Below are positions 15,510 through 25,278 of a stretch of 29,204 nucleotides of DNA, in pieces. Both the position numbers and the translations under genes were made by a program. The stretch is from an uncultured Prevotellamassilia sp. (GTDB lineage: Bacteria; Bacteroidota; Bacteroidia; Bacteroidales; Bacteroidaceae). Location: the NCBI GenBank assembly GCA_934255485.1, contig CAKQOG010000029.1, positions 1 through 29,204 on the forward strand, given 5' to 3'. The notes beneath the pieces were generated by a model. The model made no database searches. It was not told the origin of the DNA and was given only the letters and a program-made list of their open reading frames with translations. Numbering within the stretch: position 1 is the stretch's first letter; each line of letters begins with the position of its first letter.

Positions 15510-15975
15510 ATTGATAACCTTTATAATTGATTTATATTCTTTTTTTCAAATTTTCTATCGCTTTAGCACACTATTCATTCGGTCACGCGCTTAATACAGC
15601 AACATATACGACATCAATACTTACTAATATTCTTAGATAATTTAGTTTATGCTCTTTTTCTGCGTTGATCTATACTATAAAGCAATATGTGTTTATAAGA
15701 TTGTTGGAGATGTACAAAAAATTTAAAACAGACGATTTTCCTATATTATTTCATAGGTGAAGCCTTTTAGTATTTTCTCAACACCTTGAAACAGTAGGTA
15801 TAATGCATCCATTTTCTTACTATTTTCGCCCCACCTCGCATCATTATACTTCGTCAAAGAAATACCTTATGCACATCATCTATTGTAAATGAATTGATAA
15901 ACAAAAGGCAAATATTAGGTTTTGTATCTTATGAGTTTTTAAAGTTTCTTTTAAGAATTCCTAAATAATGTATTT
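15510..15975 (-). promoter_or_regulatory. Long untranslated leader of the susC-like gene
   Basis: If the promoter at 15981-16011 is correct, about 465 nt are transcribed before the susC-like ATG. The stretch is AT-rich and has no convincing gene or known riboswitch that I can recognise. A leader this long leaves room for control by RNA structure, a small RNA or attenuation. The next stretch, 16012-16280, is also AT-rich and gene-free; I see nothing definite in it. Confidence 0.4.
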
Positions 15976-15980
15976 TCACG

Positions 15981-16011
15981 CAAAGGTATAAACATTCTTA
16001 TTTATACCAAA
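15981..16011 (-). promoter_or_regulatory. Bacteroidetes primary-sigma promoter of the SusCD operon
   Basis: On the minus strand TTTG (16011-16008), a 19-nt spacer and TACCTTTG (15988-15981) match the consensus TTTG-N19-TAnnTTTG exactly. The predicted start is about 15975. Confidence 0.75.
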
Positions 16012-16280
16012 TAATTCTATAAATTTGTTTATAATGTGAATGCTATTTTATATTATAATATTACATTTTGATATGACTAATTCACAATTTAAGCCTTTTT
16101 ACACATCTTTTAGTACAATATATTCTACAATATGTAACACTTTAATTTTGCATACCACTGCATAAATATTCATGTATAATTATTTATGTATTAAATAATA
16201 AAGTGTCATAATATATATATTAAAGAATATTCAAATATTACCTAAGTATCGTTAAACAACTTGTGGATTTTATATATAAA

Positions 16281-16338
16281 AAAAGTATTTGCATATTTAA
16301 CTTGAAACTTATTCCAAGTTAAATATGCAAATACTTTT
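16281..16338 (-). terminator. Terminator of the division and wall operon
   Basis: Two 24-bp arms (16281-16304 and 16315-16338) are perfectly complementary around a 10-nt loop, with a run of T after the hairpin on the minus strand. It lies 18 bp after the ftsW stop, showing that the operon ends at ftsW. Confidence 0.9.
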
Positions 16339-16356
16339 TAAATGGGTATACTATAG

Positions 16357-17685
16357 TTACTTCTTAACCGTTGATTTGGACTTTTCTTCAGTTCTTAACA
16401 CATCATTCATCGGACCATCAAACTGCGTGTGCTGTGGCACTTTTATCTGTTTAGCATAACGGCTCACACTCAGTATCATGCCAATGTAAGCACAACAAAT
16501 AAAGGTGGAAGTACCGCCACGACTTATCAATGGGAGCGTCTGCCCTGTTACGGGGAAAAGTCCTACCGCTACCAACATGTTAAGCATGGCTTGCATTACA
16601 AGCAGAAGCGTTAAGCCCATAATAAGGAATGGGGGGAAATTGCGCTCGCATCTACTGGCTATTCGTCCCGCTCGGAATAGCAGCACAATATAGAGCATCA
16701 CAACTATTGCAGCACCCCAAATACCCATTTCCTCGATAATAACTGCATAGATAAAATCGGAGAATGCTTGACTCAAAAAATCGCGTTGCACCGAATTGCC
16801 TGGCATCTTGCCTATCACATTGCTCGTTGCTATAGCTATATTGGCATGTGCCACCTGTGCGCCTTTGTCGATATCGTAGGTTTTAGGGTCATCGTCTAAG
16901 CCTTTTTCGTCGCCTCCAAAGTGGGTTTCTATACGCTCTTTCCATGTTTCAAAACGATGTAGAAATGGAACATCGGTCGAAAAGTATATCAGCACTGCCA
17001 TCACCACACCAAGCAATGACAAGCAACCAAACAACTTGCCTAACTGCACAAGTGGCACCCGACCGATAAACATCATGATGACAATTACACCAAATAATAG
17101 TGCTGCCGTAGAGAGATTCTCGGGCAAGATAAGTGCACACACGAAGCATGTTACACCCATAATCATCCAAAAGGCACGGCGGTCGGCACCATTCTCACGC
17201 TGCATACGCGAGAGTATTAGTGCAGTGGTAATAACCACAGCTCCCTTGGCTATCTCGGAGGGTTGAAATTGTATACCACCTATCTGAATCCATCGAGCAG
17301 CCTCGTTTGTCACTGCACCAGAGAGCAAGGTTACAAGCAATAGCAACACCGACAACGGAAGGAAAAAGATTGGTATGATCTTAAACATACGACAAGGTAT
17401 GCGGTGCAACACTATCACAAGCAATGTGCCTAAACCTAAATAGAGTGCCTGCTTGAGCAATGGTTGCCAAAAGTTACCCGTCTTGTATGATAAAGTGCTG
17501 GCTGCACTAAACACCTCAACCAACGAAATAACGCACAAGAAGAAATACACCGTCCAGATAACGCGGTCGCCCATGAAGAGCGAACCGATATTGAACGATT
17601 TCTTTTTTTCTTCTTCTGGCTGTTGCATGGTAGCAGTTGGCAATGAAGAAATATCTTCTGTTTTATTTTTTCTGGAAAAAAACAT
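16357..17685 (-). CDS. ftsW: SEDS-family peptidoglycan polymerase FtsW
   Basis: A 442-residue polytopic inner-membrane protein (about 10 membrane segments) with a 45-residue cytosolic start. SEDS hallmarks are visible: GGIQFQPSEIAK, the long periplasmic loop with HRFETWKERIETHF, the DFIYAVIIEEMG segment, and the C-terminal PLISRGGTSTFICC. FtsW polymerises glycan strands from lipid II at the septum, paired with the transpeptidase FtsI, whose gene is in the same operon. It is the last gene, 27 bp after murD, and is followed at once by a strong terminator. In many Bacteroidales murG comes next, but not here. RodA is the alternative, but dcw context favours FtsW. Confidence 0.95.
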   Translation of the reverse strand: MFFSRKNKTEDISSLPTATMQQPEEEKKKSFNIGSLFMGDRVIWTVYFFLCVISLVEVFSAASTLSYKTGNFWQPLLKQALYLGLGTLLVIVLHRIPCRMFKIIPIFFLPLSVLLLLVTLLSGAVTNEAARWIQIGGIQFQPSEIAKGAVVITTALILSRMQRENGADRRAFWMIMGVTCFVCALILPENLSTAALLFGVIVIMMFIGRVPLVQLGKLFGCLSLLGVVMAVLIYFSTDVPFLHRFETWKERIETHFGGDEKGLDDDPKTYDIDKGAQVAHANIAIATSNVIGKMPGNSVQRDFLSQAFSDFIYAVIIEEMGIWGAAIVVMLYIVLLFRAGRIASRCERNFPPFLIMGLTLLLVMQAMLNMLVAVGLFPVTGQTLPLISRGGTSTFICCAYIGMILSVSRYAKQIKVPQHTQFDGPMNDVLRTEEKSKSTVKK

Positions 17686-17712
17686 AGTCCTTACCTTTCG
17701 TACTTTGCCTTA

Positions 17713-19053
17713 TTAGGCTTTTGGCTGCCATTGTTTTACCCACGCTTTAAACTGCTCGCCACGATCTTCCATATTCTTGAAAAGATCGAAACTTGCACAA
17801 CATGGACTGAGCAAAACAGTATCACCCTCATGCGCCAAGGCTACAGCATGTTCCATACATTCCTTCATTGAATGCGTGTCTGCAATGGGCAAACCAAGCG
17901 AATCGAAGTTGTCATGCAACTTTTTGTTATCAACACCCATATAGACGATAGCACGACACTTCTGCTTAACAAATTGTATGATTTGTGCATAGTCGTTACC
18001 CTTGTCTTTGCCACCAAGAATGAGCACGACAGGTGTTTTCATACTCTCTAAAGCACAGTAGCAAGCATCTACATTAGTAGCTTTTGAGTCGTTTACGAAA
18101 TGAATGCCTGCAACTGTACCCGCCTTTTCAAGACGATGTTCTACACCAGGAAAATCCGACAATCCCTCACGAACAATAGTTGGTTCAATACCTGCTGCTA
18201 AGCATGCTATAGCACCAGCAAGCGAGTTACGCAAATTGTGTTTCCCGGATAATGATAGCTCGTTGAGCGGCATTTCAAAGTGAACAGGGGCATTCACAAC
18301 AAACTTATCTCCCTCTGCATAGCCAGCTGAACCCGTTTGTGGTTCATCGGTAAATCCACACTTTTGTGAGGGATCGCTATACTTGGTAAGCTCGTGTGGT
18401 ACATGCTCATCTTCTTGCCAATAAACAAAGGTATCATCAGCAGTTTGGTTCTGCAAAATGCGCATTTTAGCGTCCACATAGTTCTGCATGCAGAAACCAT
18501 AGCGATCAAGATGGTCGGGCGTAATATTGAGCAATACGGCTATATTGGCACGGAATTTATACATATTATCCAACTGGAACGATGACAACTCTATCACGTA
18601 AGTATCGTGTGGAGTCTCAGCCACTTGCAATGCCAAGCTATGTCCTATATTACCAGCAAGTCCCACATCAACACCTGCCTTCTTTAATATATGATAGATA
18701 AGCGATGTAGTAGTAGTTTTGCCATTACTACCCGTAATACATATCATACGAGCTTTTGTAAACTTACCAGCGAACTCTATCTCGCTCAGTATAGGGGTAC
18801 CTTGAGCTATGAGTTTAGCCACCATTGGAGCCGTTTCGGGAATACCAGGACTCTTAACTATTTCGTCGGCATTGAGTATTTTTGCTTCGGTATGATGCCC
18901 TTCTTCCCATTCAATATGGTGTGCATCGAGCATATCCTTGTAATGAGATTTGATACTACCCATGTCGGATACAAATACATCATAACCCTCTTTTTGTGCT
19001 AAGATGGCAGCTCCTACACCACTCTCAGCAGCTCCTAATACAACTAAACGCAT
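17713..19053 (-). CDS. murD: UDP-N-acetylmuramoyl-L-alanine--D-glutamate ligase
   Basis: A 446-residue cytosolic Mur ligase that adds D-Glu to UDP-MurNAc-L-Ala using ATP. The N-terminal UDP-binding domain begins RLVVLGAAESGVGAA; the ATP loop is ITGSNGKTTTT (about 106-116); NITPDHLDRY and HRLE/NDSKATN mark the central and C-terminal domains, and LSPCCASFDLF is the MurD-specific ending region. Length is normal for the family. It sits between mraY and ftsW with 27-bp gaps on each side. Confidence 0.97.
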   Translation of the reverse strand: MRLVVLGAAESGVGAAILAQKEGYDVFVSDMGSIKSHYKDMLDAHHIEWEEGHHTEAKILNADEIVKSPGIPETAPMVAKLIAQGTPILSEIEFAGKFTKARMICITGSNGKTTTTSLIYHILKKAGVDVGLAGNIGHSLALQVAETPHDTYVIELSSFQLDNMYKFRANIAVLLNITPDHLDRYGFCMQNYVDAKMRILQNQTADDTFVYWQEDEHVPHELTKYSDPSQKCGFTDEPQTGSAGYAEGDKFVVNAPVHFEMPLNELSLSGKHNLRNSLAGAIACLAAGIEPTIVREGLSDFPGVEHRLEKAGTVAGIHFVNDSKATNVDACYCALESMKTPVVLILGGKDKGNDYAQIIQFVKQKCRAIVYMGVDNKKLHDNFDSLGLPIADTHSMKECMEHAVALAHEGDTVLLSPCCASFDLFKNMEDRGEQFKAWVKQWQPKA

Positions 19054-19080
19054 ATATATATTCTGTTTTTCTTTTTTAGT

Positions 19081-20349
19081 CTATCTAATTTTCAATGTAA
19101 TAATGGTCAGCGCAGCCAATATGATGGTTGTTATCCAAAAACGAACGGTTATCTTCGATTCATGCCATGCACCATGTGGCCACTTAAACATATACTTACA
19201 TTCAGGGTCGAGTTGCGAAGGCAACACTCGGAAGTTATCGTGGATAGGTGTACGCTTAAAGATGCGTTGCTTGCGTCCCTTACGTTTACCGAATTTGTAC
19301 CATTCTACTTGTAGAATAACACTAAGGCTCTCTAACAAGAACACACCACACAATATAGGTATAAGCAATTCCTTATGGATGATAATAGCCAACACAGCTA
19401 TAATGCCACCAATAGCCAACGAACCCGTGTCGCCCATAAATATTTGTGCAGGATAAGCATTATACCACAAGAAACCTATCAAAGCCCCCACCGCAGCACA
19501 TGTAAATATCACCAGTTCTTGCGAGCCTGGCACATACATAATGTTAAGATACGAGGCAAACTCTATATGACTCGACACATACGCCAGCATTCCCAAGGCT
19601 ATAAATATGATAGCAGAGTTTCCTGCCGCCATACCATCCATACCATCGTTGAGGTTGGCACCATTTGATACGGCCGTAATCACAAAGATTGTTACTAAAA
19701 CAAAGAGTATCCACCCCGCTTGTGTTTTGTACTTACCCATGAAACCCACAAGGTTAGCATAGTCAAAGTTGTTTTCTTTTACAAAGGGAATAGTAGTTTT
19801 CGTACTCTTTACAGGTTGGCTTTTGTGTACTATTTCGGTAGTGTGTCCATGCTGCTGCATCTCAATGTTCTCACGTATGGTTGCATCAGGACTAAGATAC
19901 AAAGTAAGGCCAACAAACAAGCCCAATAGCACTTGACCAACGATTTTATAACGCCCTGCAAGTCCATCCTTGTTTTTTTTGAATATCTTGATGTAGTCGT
20001 CAAGAAATCCCAACATACCTAACCAAACCGTAGTAACAAGCATCAATATCAAGTAGATGTTGCGCAAACGACCTAATAGCAAACAAGGCACCAATATGGC
20101 AACAATGATAATGATACCACCCATCGAGGGTACATTGAGTTTCTTTACGCCAAAGGGGTCTATGCTTGCATCGCGCTGCGTTTCGCTGATGTTGTGACGC
20201 TTCATCCATTTGATGAAATACTCACCAAACCATGCAGAAATAACAAGAGCAAGAATGAGTGCCAACAACGCTCTAAATGAGATATAAGCCCACATTCCCG
20301 ACCCAGATATGCCAAACTGCTCAAGAAATCTAAAGAGATAATATAACAT
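19081..20349 (-). CDS. mraY: Phospho-N-acetylmuramoyl-pentapeptide-transferase
   Basis: A 422-residue inner-membrane enzyme with about 10 membrane segments. It moves phospho-MurNAc-pentapeptide to undecaprenyl phosphate, making lipid I. Active-site motifs are visible: FLDDYIKIFKKNKDGLAGRYK, NGANLNDGMDGMAAG, and the HHH-region near RIFKRTPIHDNF. It is longer than the roughly 360 residues of E. coli MraY because of a periplasmic insert around LSPDATIRENIEMQQHGHTT to FVKENNF, which is usual, from memory, in Bacteroidetes. The stop is TAG. It lies 90 bp after murE and 27 bp before murD. Confidence 0.97.
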   Translation of the reverse strand: MLYYLFRFLEQFGISGSGMWAYISFRALLALILALVISAWFGEYFIKWMKRHNISETQRDASIDPFGVKKLNVPSMGGIIIIVAILVPCLLLGRLRNIYLILMLVTTVWLGMLGFLDDYIKIFKKNKDGLAGRYKIVGQVLLGLFVGLTLYLSPDATIRENIEMQQHGHTTEIVHKSQPVKSTKTTIPFVKENNFDYANLVGFMGKYKTQAGWILFVLVTIFVITAVSNGANLNDGMDGMAAGNSAIIFIALGMLAYVSSHIEFASYLNIMYVPGSQELVIFTCAAVGALIGFLWYNAYPAQIFMGDTGSLAIGGIIAVLAIIIHKELLIPILCGVFLLESLSVILQVEWYKFGKRKGRKQRIFKRTPIHDNFRVLPSQLDPECKYMFKWPHGAWHESKITVRFWITTIILAALTIITLKIR

Positions 20350-20439
20350 GATGTTTATATAGTTTCTTATTTATATCTTACGACATGCTGCCATGCAACG
20401 GCAATGAATATCGGTGCATAGCAGAGGTCTCTATTACAA

Positions 20440-21897
20440 TTAGATTAGACCAAAAGCCTTTTTAATTTCCTCGTGATCATCAAAGTGGTGCTTAACACCT
20501 TTAATGTCTTGATAAGGTTCATGCCCCTTTCCTGCCACCAAGATTACATCGCCAGGTTGAGCCAACATTGTAGCTGTGCGAATAGCTTCACGACGATCGC
20601 AAATGCTAATAGTCTTTTGCTTTTGTTCGTCGTTAAGTCCTGCAAGCATATCGTTGATAATGTCTTGTGGTTCTTCAAAACGAGGGTTATCACTGGTTAT
20701 TATCACCTTGTCCGAACGATTGGCAGCCTCTTGTGCCATAAGTGGACGTTTACCTTTGTCGCGATTGCCACCAGCGCCACACACAGTGATAACCTTGCCT
20801 TTGCCGCGAACAATTTCGTTAATAGCCGTAAGCACATTCACCAAGGCATCGGGAGTGTGGGCATAATCAACGATTGCACTAAAGCCCTTAGGCGAACGAA
20901 TAGCCTCGAAACGTCCGTTTACTGGATGCAATATAGAGAGTATACGCAATGTTTCCTCAGGTGTTTTGCCCAACATTAATGCTGCACCATAAACCGCCAA
21001 AAGGTTAGATACATTAAAGCGACCAACGAAACGAACGCTCACTTCGCGCCCATCGATATCGAGCAACATGCCCTCAATACTCTCCTCAAGAATGCGACCT
21101 TTATAGTCTGCAGCCGTACGAGTAGAGTAAGTGCGTACCGTTGCTTGCGTGTTTTGCACCATAATCATGCCGTTTTTGTCGTCGGCATTGGTAATGGCAA
21201 ATGCGCCTTTAGGCAGACCATCGAAGAATGCTTTTTTAGCATTACGATAGTTCTCAAACGTTTTGTGATAGTCTAAGTGGTCGCGTGTGAGGTTGGTAAA
21301 GATACCGCCTACAAAGCGCAATCCGCCAATACGCTTTTGATGTATAGCGTGCGACGAGCATTCCATAAAGGCATATTCACACCCAGCATCAACCATTTCA
21401 GCCAAAAGTTTGTTAAGTGTTACGGGGTCTGGCGTAGTGTGATCGGCGGGTACTGCCTGACCATCAATGTAGTTGCAAACCGTAGAACAAAGTCCACATT
21501 TATAGCCAAACGAACGAAACATATTATAAAGCACTGTGGCAATAGTCGTTTTACCATTTGTGCCCGTCACGCCCACCAACTTGAGTTTTGTAGTAGGGTC
21601 GCCATAGAATTGGGTAGCCACTTTGCCCACAGCATCTTCGGTGTCAGCCACTTGTATGTAAGTAACGCCTTCTGCTGGTTCAGTGGGTAGAGGCTCACTC
21701 ATCAAAATAGCTGTGGCACCTTGTTCAATAGCCTTGGGTATATACACGTGGCCATCGGCCTGCGTACCTTTCACTGCAACAAACAAATCGTTTGCTTTAA
21801 CCTGGCGTGAATCGATGTTCACACCTGTTATTTCACGTTGCATACTTCCAATTGAAGCTACAATATCAACTTTCTTAAGTGTATCAGATATAGTCAT
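20440..21897 (-). CDS. murE: UDP-MurNAc-L-Ala-D-Glu--2,6-diaminopimelate ligase
   Basis: A 485-residue cytosolic Mur ligase. I chose the ATG at 21897-21895 (MTISDTLKKV) over a start at 22017 that would overlap the end of ftsI and add a basic, unconserved stretch. The ATP loop is TGTNGKTT (111-118); the carbamylated-lysine region is YRNAKKAFF (217-225); SDNPR (402-406) is the signature of enzymes that add meso-diaminopimelate rather than lysine. The cell wall is therefore expected to be DAP-type, as in Gram-negative bacteria. It lies 49 bp after ftsI. Confidence 0.97.
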   Translation of the reverse strand: MTISDTLKKVDIVASIGSMQREITGVNIDSRQVKANDLFVAVKGTQADGHVYIPKAIEQGATAILMSEPLPTEPAEGVTYIQVADTEDAVGKVATQFYGDPTTKLKLVGVTGTNGKTTIATVLYNMFRSFGYKCGLCSTVCNYIDGQAVPADHTTPDPVTLNKLLAEMVDAGCEYAFMECSSHAIHQKRIGGLRFVGGIFTNLTRDHLDYHKTFENYRNAKKAFFDGLPKGAFAITNADDKNGMIMVQNTQATVRTYSTRTAADYKGRILEESIEGMLLDIDGREVSVRFVGRFNVSNLLAVYGAALMLGKTPEETLRILSILHPVNGRFEAIRSPKGFSAIVDYAHTPDALVNVLTAINEIVRGKGKVITVCGAGGNRDKGKRPLMAQEAANRSDKVIITSDNPRFEEPQDIINDMLAGLNDEQKQKTISICDRREAIRTATMLAQPGDVILVAGKGHEPYQDIKGVKHHFDDHEEIKKAFGLI

Positions 21898-21946
21898 AAC
21901 GTATAACCATTTGGCAATGATGTTTTGCCTATTTTGTTTTTGTTGT

Positions 21947-24619
21947 TTATTTTTTCTTTGCAGACTGATTAGATGTAGAAGAGTTGGCTGTTTTCTTATC
22001 CTTACTCTTTGTAGCACTTACAGTCTTTGCTCGTTTCTGAGACGATTTACGTTGTGTTTGCTTGTTTTTGTTTGCAATTGTTTGCTGCTTAGTTGCAGAC
22101 TTTTTCTCAGTATTTTTCTTCGTTGTAGATGTGTATTTTACTGTATTTTTATTTTTACGCACATCATCATCTTTCTTTTTGCTATTAGGCGTTGCCTTAC
22201 GTTTAGGTTCCGTAGCAGGTTGTTTTTGAGCACTTTCTTGCTTCTGCTGTTGCTCCTTGCGTTTTCGCTCTTGCTCTATTTGGTTTTGCTTTGCTTTCTC
22301 AGCTTTTTTATCTTTAAACTCTTGTTGTTGTTCAGCAAGTTGTTTTTCAATCTTCAGCTGTTCGGCCTTGGTACCAGCTATTTCATGATCCACTTGGTCG
22401 TCGGCATTGGCAGAGGTTTTATCCTCATTGTCCAATGAAGTTGAGTCACGTTCTGCCGCAGGTATATCCTTCGGATCGCCCAATACCAAGCTAATCGTCT
22501 GCCCCTTTTGAAAGTGATAACCAGGTTGCAAGTTTTGCTCCGTTACGCGACCCACACCGCAAAATTTTACCTTTAGTCCCAACTTCTCAAGCCTATATAA
22601 AGCATCGCGCAGGCCGTAACCTCTTACATCGGGCACAATATTACCCTTTACATCAACAAGCGAGTTAATAGTTAAACCATTGTTTGTTGTAGAGCAATTG
22701 CCCCATACCAACGCATTTTCGTCGGTGTCTAAGTTCGAATTATATTTAACGTTTAGTTGGTCTAACACGTTTTGAGCAGCTACCATGTTTCCGGCATTTA
22801 CCATAGGATTTAAGCAGTTAGTAGAGTCGCAAACAGTGCTATAATCCGTAGACTTGCGTTGTGCCATAACAGCCTCAGCCACTTGTTTAAACACTGGTGC
22901 ACACATGGTTCCACCCGAAGCTGGTGCGCCCTTTTGTATACACACGATGCACGAGTAAAGAGGTTTTTCAGAGGGGAAATAGCCTGCAAACGACACAAGG
23001 TATTGCGATGCAAAACCATTTTTTGTCCATATCTGTGCCGTACCCGTCTTGCCCGATACGTGGAAGTAAGGCGAACCAGCTTTCTTACCCAAACCGAGGC
23101 TAACCACCGACTCTAAACAGTCTTGAATATTCTTAACAGCCTCAGCCTTTGCCATGTGTTCGCGAAGCACAACTATAGGATATTCCTTAACCACTTCACA
23201 ACCGCGCAACACAGCCTTTATCAATCGTGGACGCAAAAGTTTACCATTGTTAGCAATGCCATTATAGAAGTTCACCGTGGTGATAGGTGGTATTTGGGTT
23301 TCGTAGCCAATACTCATCCATGGTAGGGCTGTTTTCGACCAATTCGAGAGGTCGGGTTTTGGCATACGGATGCGTGGACGCGCATATCCTGGAATAGGAA
23401 TATGCAAGTCTTCTGCCACACCTATGCGGTATATACCCTCCACAAACTTGCGCGGATTGTTGTGATATGCACGGTCTATGAGTGTGCTCACACCCACATT
23501 GAGCGACTTTTGCAATATTTGTGGCACTGTAACAACGCCGCTACCGCCCGAACGCCAATTGGCATCTCGCATCTTACGACCATACATTTCCTTGATACCA
23601 TTACCTACGTCTACGATGTCGGTCATGTGTATGTAACCATCGTCCATACCCACCAAAAACGACATAGGTTTAAATACCGAACCTGGTTCATAAAGGTTCT
23701 TTACAGCATCGGCATTCACCTCTTGATAAGTGCCATCTTCCATGCGTCGCAAACTTGTCATGGCTTTGATGTCGCCCGTTGCCACCTCCATAAGGATAAC
23801 AACACCCGAGTTTGCCTCCAATTCGGTTAGCTTATCAGAGAGTGTTTTCTCGCAAATATCCTGCATGCCCACATTGATCGTTGTCATCACGTCGAGACCA
23901 TCTTCAGCAGGTTTATCTATAATAGAAAGGTAGCGGTTGAGCACCTTTTGACGGTGAGCAATACCAGGTTTTCCCCGCAAAATGCTATCGCAACTCAGCT
24001 CTATACCAGTGCGTGGTTTACCATCGGTTTTAAACAAATCACCAATGGTACGCGTAGCCAAACGTCCATAAGGGTTCTTACGTGTTTTAAACTCTTCGGT
24101 ATGAAATCCGCCCCTATTAGCAGACAAACAAAAGATTGGCAACTGCTTTAGTTGTCGATAAGTGATATAGGATATTCTGTTATTGTAGAGTAACCAATGG
24201 TGGCTTCGTTTTTCGCGTCCTTTCAACATCAGTTGTCGAAACTCTTTGGGGTCTACATCTGGCAGTATCTTATGCACACCCTCGCATATAGAGTCCATCT
24301 TTATGTTGAGCATACTATCGCGCTTTGTTTGTTCTTTATCGCGTCGCATGGGGTCTTTCTCCCACGACATAAAGTCCATATACACTTTATATTCGGGCAA
24401 AGAGGCTGCAAGCACCTCGCCATCGTCTGCCAAGATGTTGCCACGAGTGGGCTGAACAATATCGTTCTCCTTCGTAAAACGATCGTTCACAGCCAACCAA
24501 AAATCTTTTTTCACCGTCATGATGTATAAGGCTTTAGCCAATACGCCAAAGCCGCATAACACCAACAATGATGCTATAAACGCAAAACGTTTTGTTACTG
24601 ATTTTACCGGAAAATTCAT
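21947..24619 (-). CDS. ftsI: Septal transpeptidase FtsI (PBP3) with PASTA domain and long basic tail
   Basis: An 890-residue class B penicillin-binding protein anchored by one membrane segment (about 12-34). The dimerisation domain starts near PTRGNILADD (57-66). Transpeptidase motifs are SVFK (314-317, catalytic Ser314), SLN (372-374) and KTG (524-526). A single PASTA domain lies at about 657-714 (VPDVRGYGLRDALYRLEKLG). It crosslinks septal peptidoglycan with FtsW. The unusual part is residues 716-890: first acidic, then Gln/Glu/Lys-rich and coiled-coil-like, then a Lys/Thr/Ser-rich stretch ending SAKKK. From topology this tail is periplasmic. Ordinary Bacteroidetes homologues are, from memory, near 700 residues. 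The frame is uninterrupted and codon use looks ordinary, so the tail seems real. Confidence 0.96.
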   Translation of the reverse strand: MNFPVKSVTKRFAFIASLLVLCGFGVLAKALYIMTVKKDFWLAVNDRFTKENDIVQPTRGNILADDGEVLAASLPEYKVYMDFMSWEKDPMRRDKEQTKRDSMLNIKMDSICEGVHKILPDVDPKEFRQLMLKGREKRSHHWLLYNNRISYITYRQLKQLPIFCLSANRGGFHTEEFKTRKNPYGRLATRTIGDLFKTDGKPRTGIELSCDSILRGKPGIAHRQKVLNRYLSIIDKPAEDGLDVMTTINVGMQDICEKTLSDKLTELEANSGVVILMEVATGDIKAMTSLRRMEDGTYQEVNADAVKNLYEPGSVFKPMSFLVGMDDGYIHMTDIVDVGNGIKEMYGRKMRDANWRSGGSGVVTVPQILQKSLNVGVSTLIDRAYHNNPRKFVEGIYRIGVAEDLHIPIPGYARPRIRMPKPDLSNWSKTALPWMSIGYETQIPPITTVNFYNGIANNGKLLRPRLIKAVLRGCEVVKEYPIVVLREHMAKAEAVKNIQDCLESVVSLGLGKKAGSPYFHVSGKTGTAQIWTKNGFASQYLVSFAGYFPSEKPLYSCIVCIQKGAPASGGTMCAPVFKQVAEAVMAQRKSTDYSTVCDSTNCLNPMVNAGNMVAAQNVLDQLNVKYNSNLDTDENALVWGNCSTTNNGLTINSLVDVKGNIVPDVRGYGLRDALYRLEKLGLKVKFCGVGRVTEQNLQPGYHFQKGQTISLVLGDPKDIPAAERDSTSLDNEDKTSANADDQVDHEIAGTKAEQLKIEKQLAEQQQEFKDKKAEKAKQNQIEQERKRKEQQQKQESAQKQPATEPKRKATPNSKKKDDDVRKNKNTVKYTSTTKKNTEKKSATKQQTIANKNKQTQRKSSQKRAKTVSATKSKDKKTANSSTSNQSAKKK

Positions 24620-24688
24620 TTTTTATGTTGGAAAAGAAGGATGCGATAATAATTATAAAGATGATAGAATGACATACGATATATAAAT

Positions 24689-25195
24689 CTACTCTTCATT
24701 GACCTGCACCCTAAACAATGGTGTATTGGCAGTTTGCAATGTGGTGTCGGCCAACGAATTTTCGATGACGCTTCGGCGCATTTTCTCCTTTAATTGGCTT
24801 GAACGTGTAAGTGCTTTATATCTGCGATCAAGCAATGTGTCTGTAAGCATTTTGGTTTGTATCATCTCTTGTTGGCACGAATAGCGATTGCTTACATAAA
24901 CAATAACCATAGCTACCACCATTACTATATACCAAAACTGCTTTCTAAACCATTTGCCACCCAAAATGTCGCCACCCAAGATTGAAGCCAAGGTTATTTT
25001 TGAGTGCTGCGTCGCTCTTGGAGTGTCTTCGTCCGCCGTAAGGTCGCGAATGGCGCGTATCACACTTTCCTCTTCGCTAATTACTTTTTTGTCATCTTTA
25101 TTAGAGTTATCGTCAAACGTTTCACCTTGTAATAGGGGCGTTTCTTCCTTGATTAGGTTGCTTTTATTATCAATATGTTCGTTTTCTTCTTTCAT
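24689..25195 (-). CDS. FtsL-like cell division protein
   Basis: A 168-residue bitopic protein in the ftsL position, between rsmH and ftsI. Residues 1-85 are a long, mostly acidic cytosolic part; residues about 86-102 are one membrane segment (FWYIVMVVAMVIVYVSN); the rest is a short periplasmic coiled coil ending in LADTTLQTANTPLFRV, a pattern I associate with the Bacteroidetes FtsL-like family. It should help recruit FtsW-FtsI to the septum. E. coli FtsL has only about 35 cytosolic residues, so the N-terminal part is longer than in the classic protein. The stop is TAG. Confidence 0.8.
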   Translation of the reverse strand: MKEENEHIDNKSNLIKEETPLLQGETFDDNSNKDDKKVISEEESVIRAIRDLTADEDTPRATQHSKITLASILGGDILGGKWFRKQFWYIVMVVAMVIVYVSNRYSCQQEMIQTKMLTDTLLDRRYKALTRSSQLKEKMRRSVIENSLADTTLQTANTPLFRVQVNEE

Positions 25196-25278
25196 GTTTG
25201 CTATGTATGCTTCTATCGTGTATCTGCAAGCTATAAAATGGTTATGAGTCTTCTGTAAGAAACACGTTGTTACGTTTG

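Noticed and set aside
21898..22017. 40-residue N-terminal extension of MurE
   Set aside because: It overlaps the end of ftsI, and the ATG at 21897 gives the normal MurE start and length.
21683..22438. Plus-strand reading of 251 codons, very hydrophobic, opposite the end of ftsI
   Set aside because: It is the complement of the Lys-rich ftsI tail (AAA/AAG read as TTT/CTT), so its hydrophobicity is a by-product. No promoter or homology is seen.
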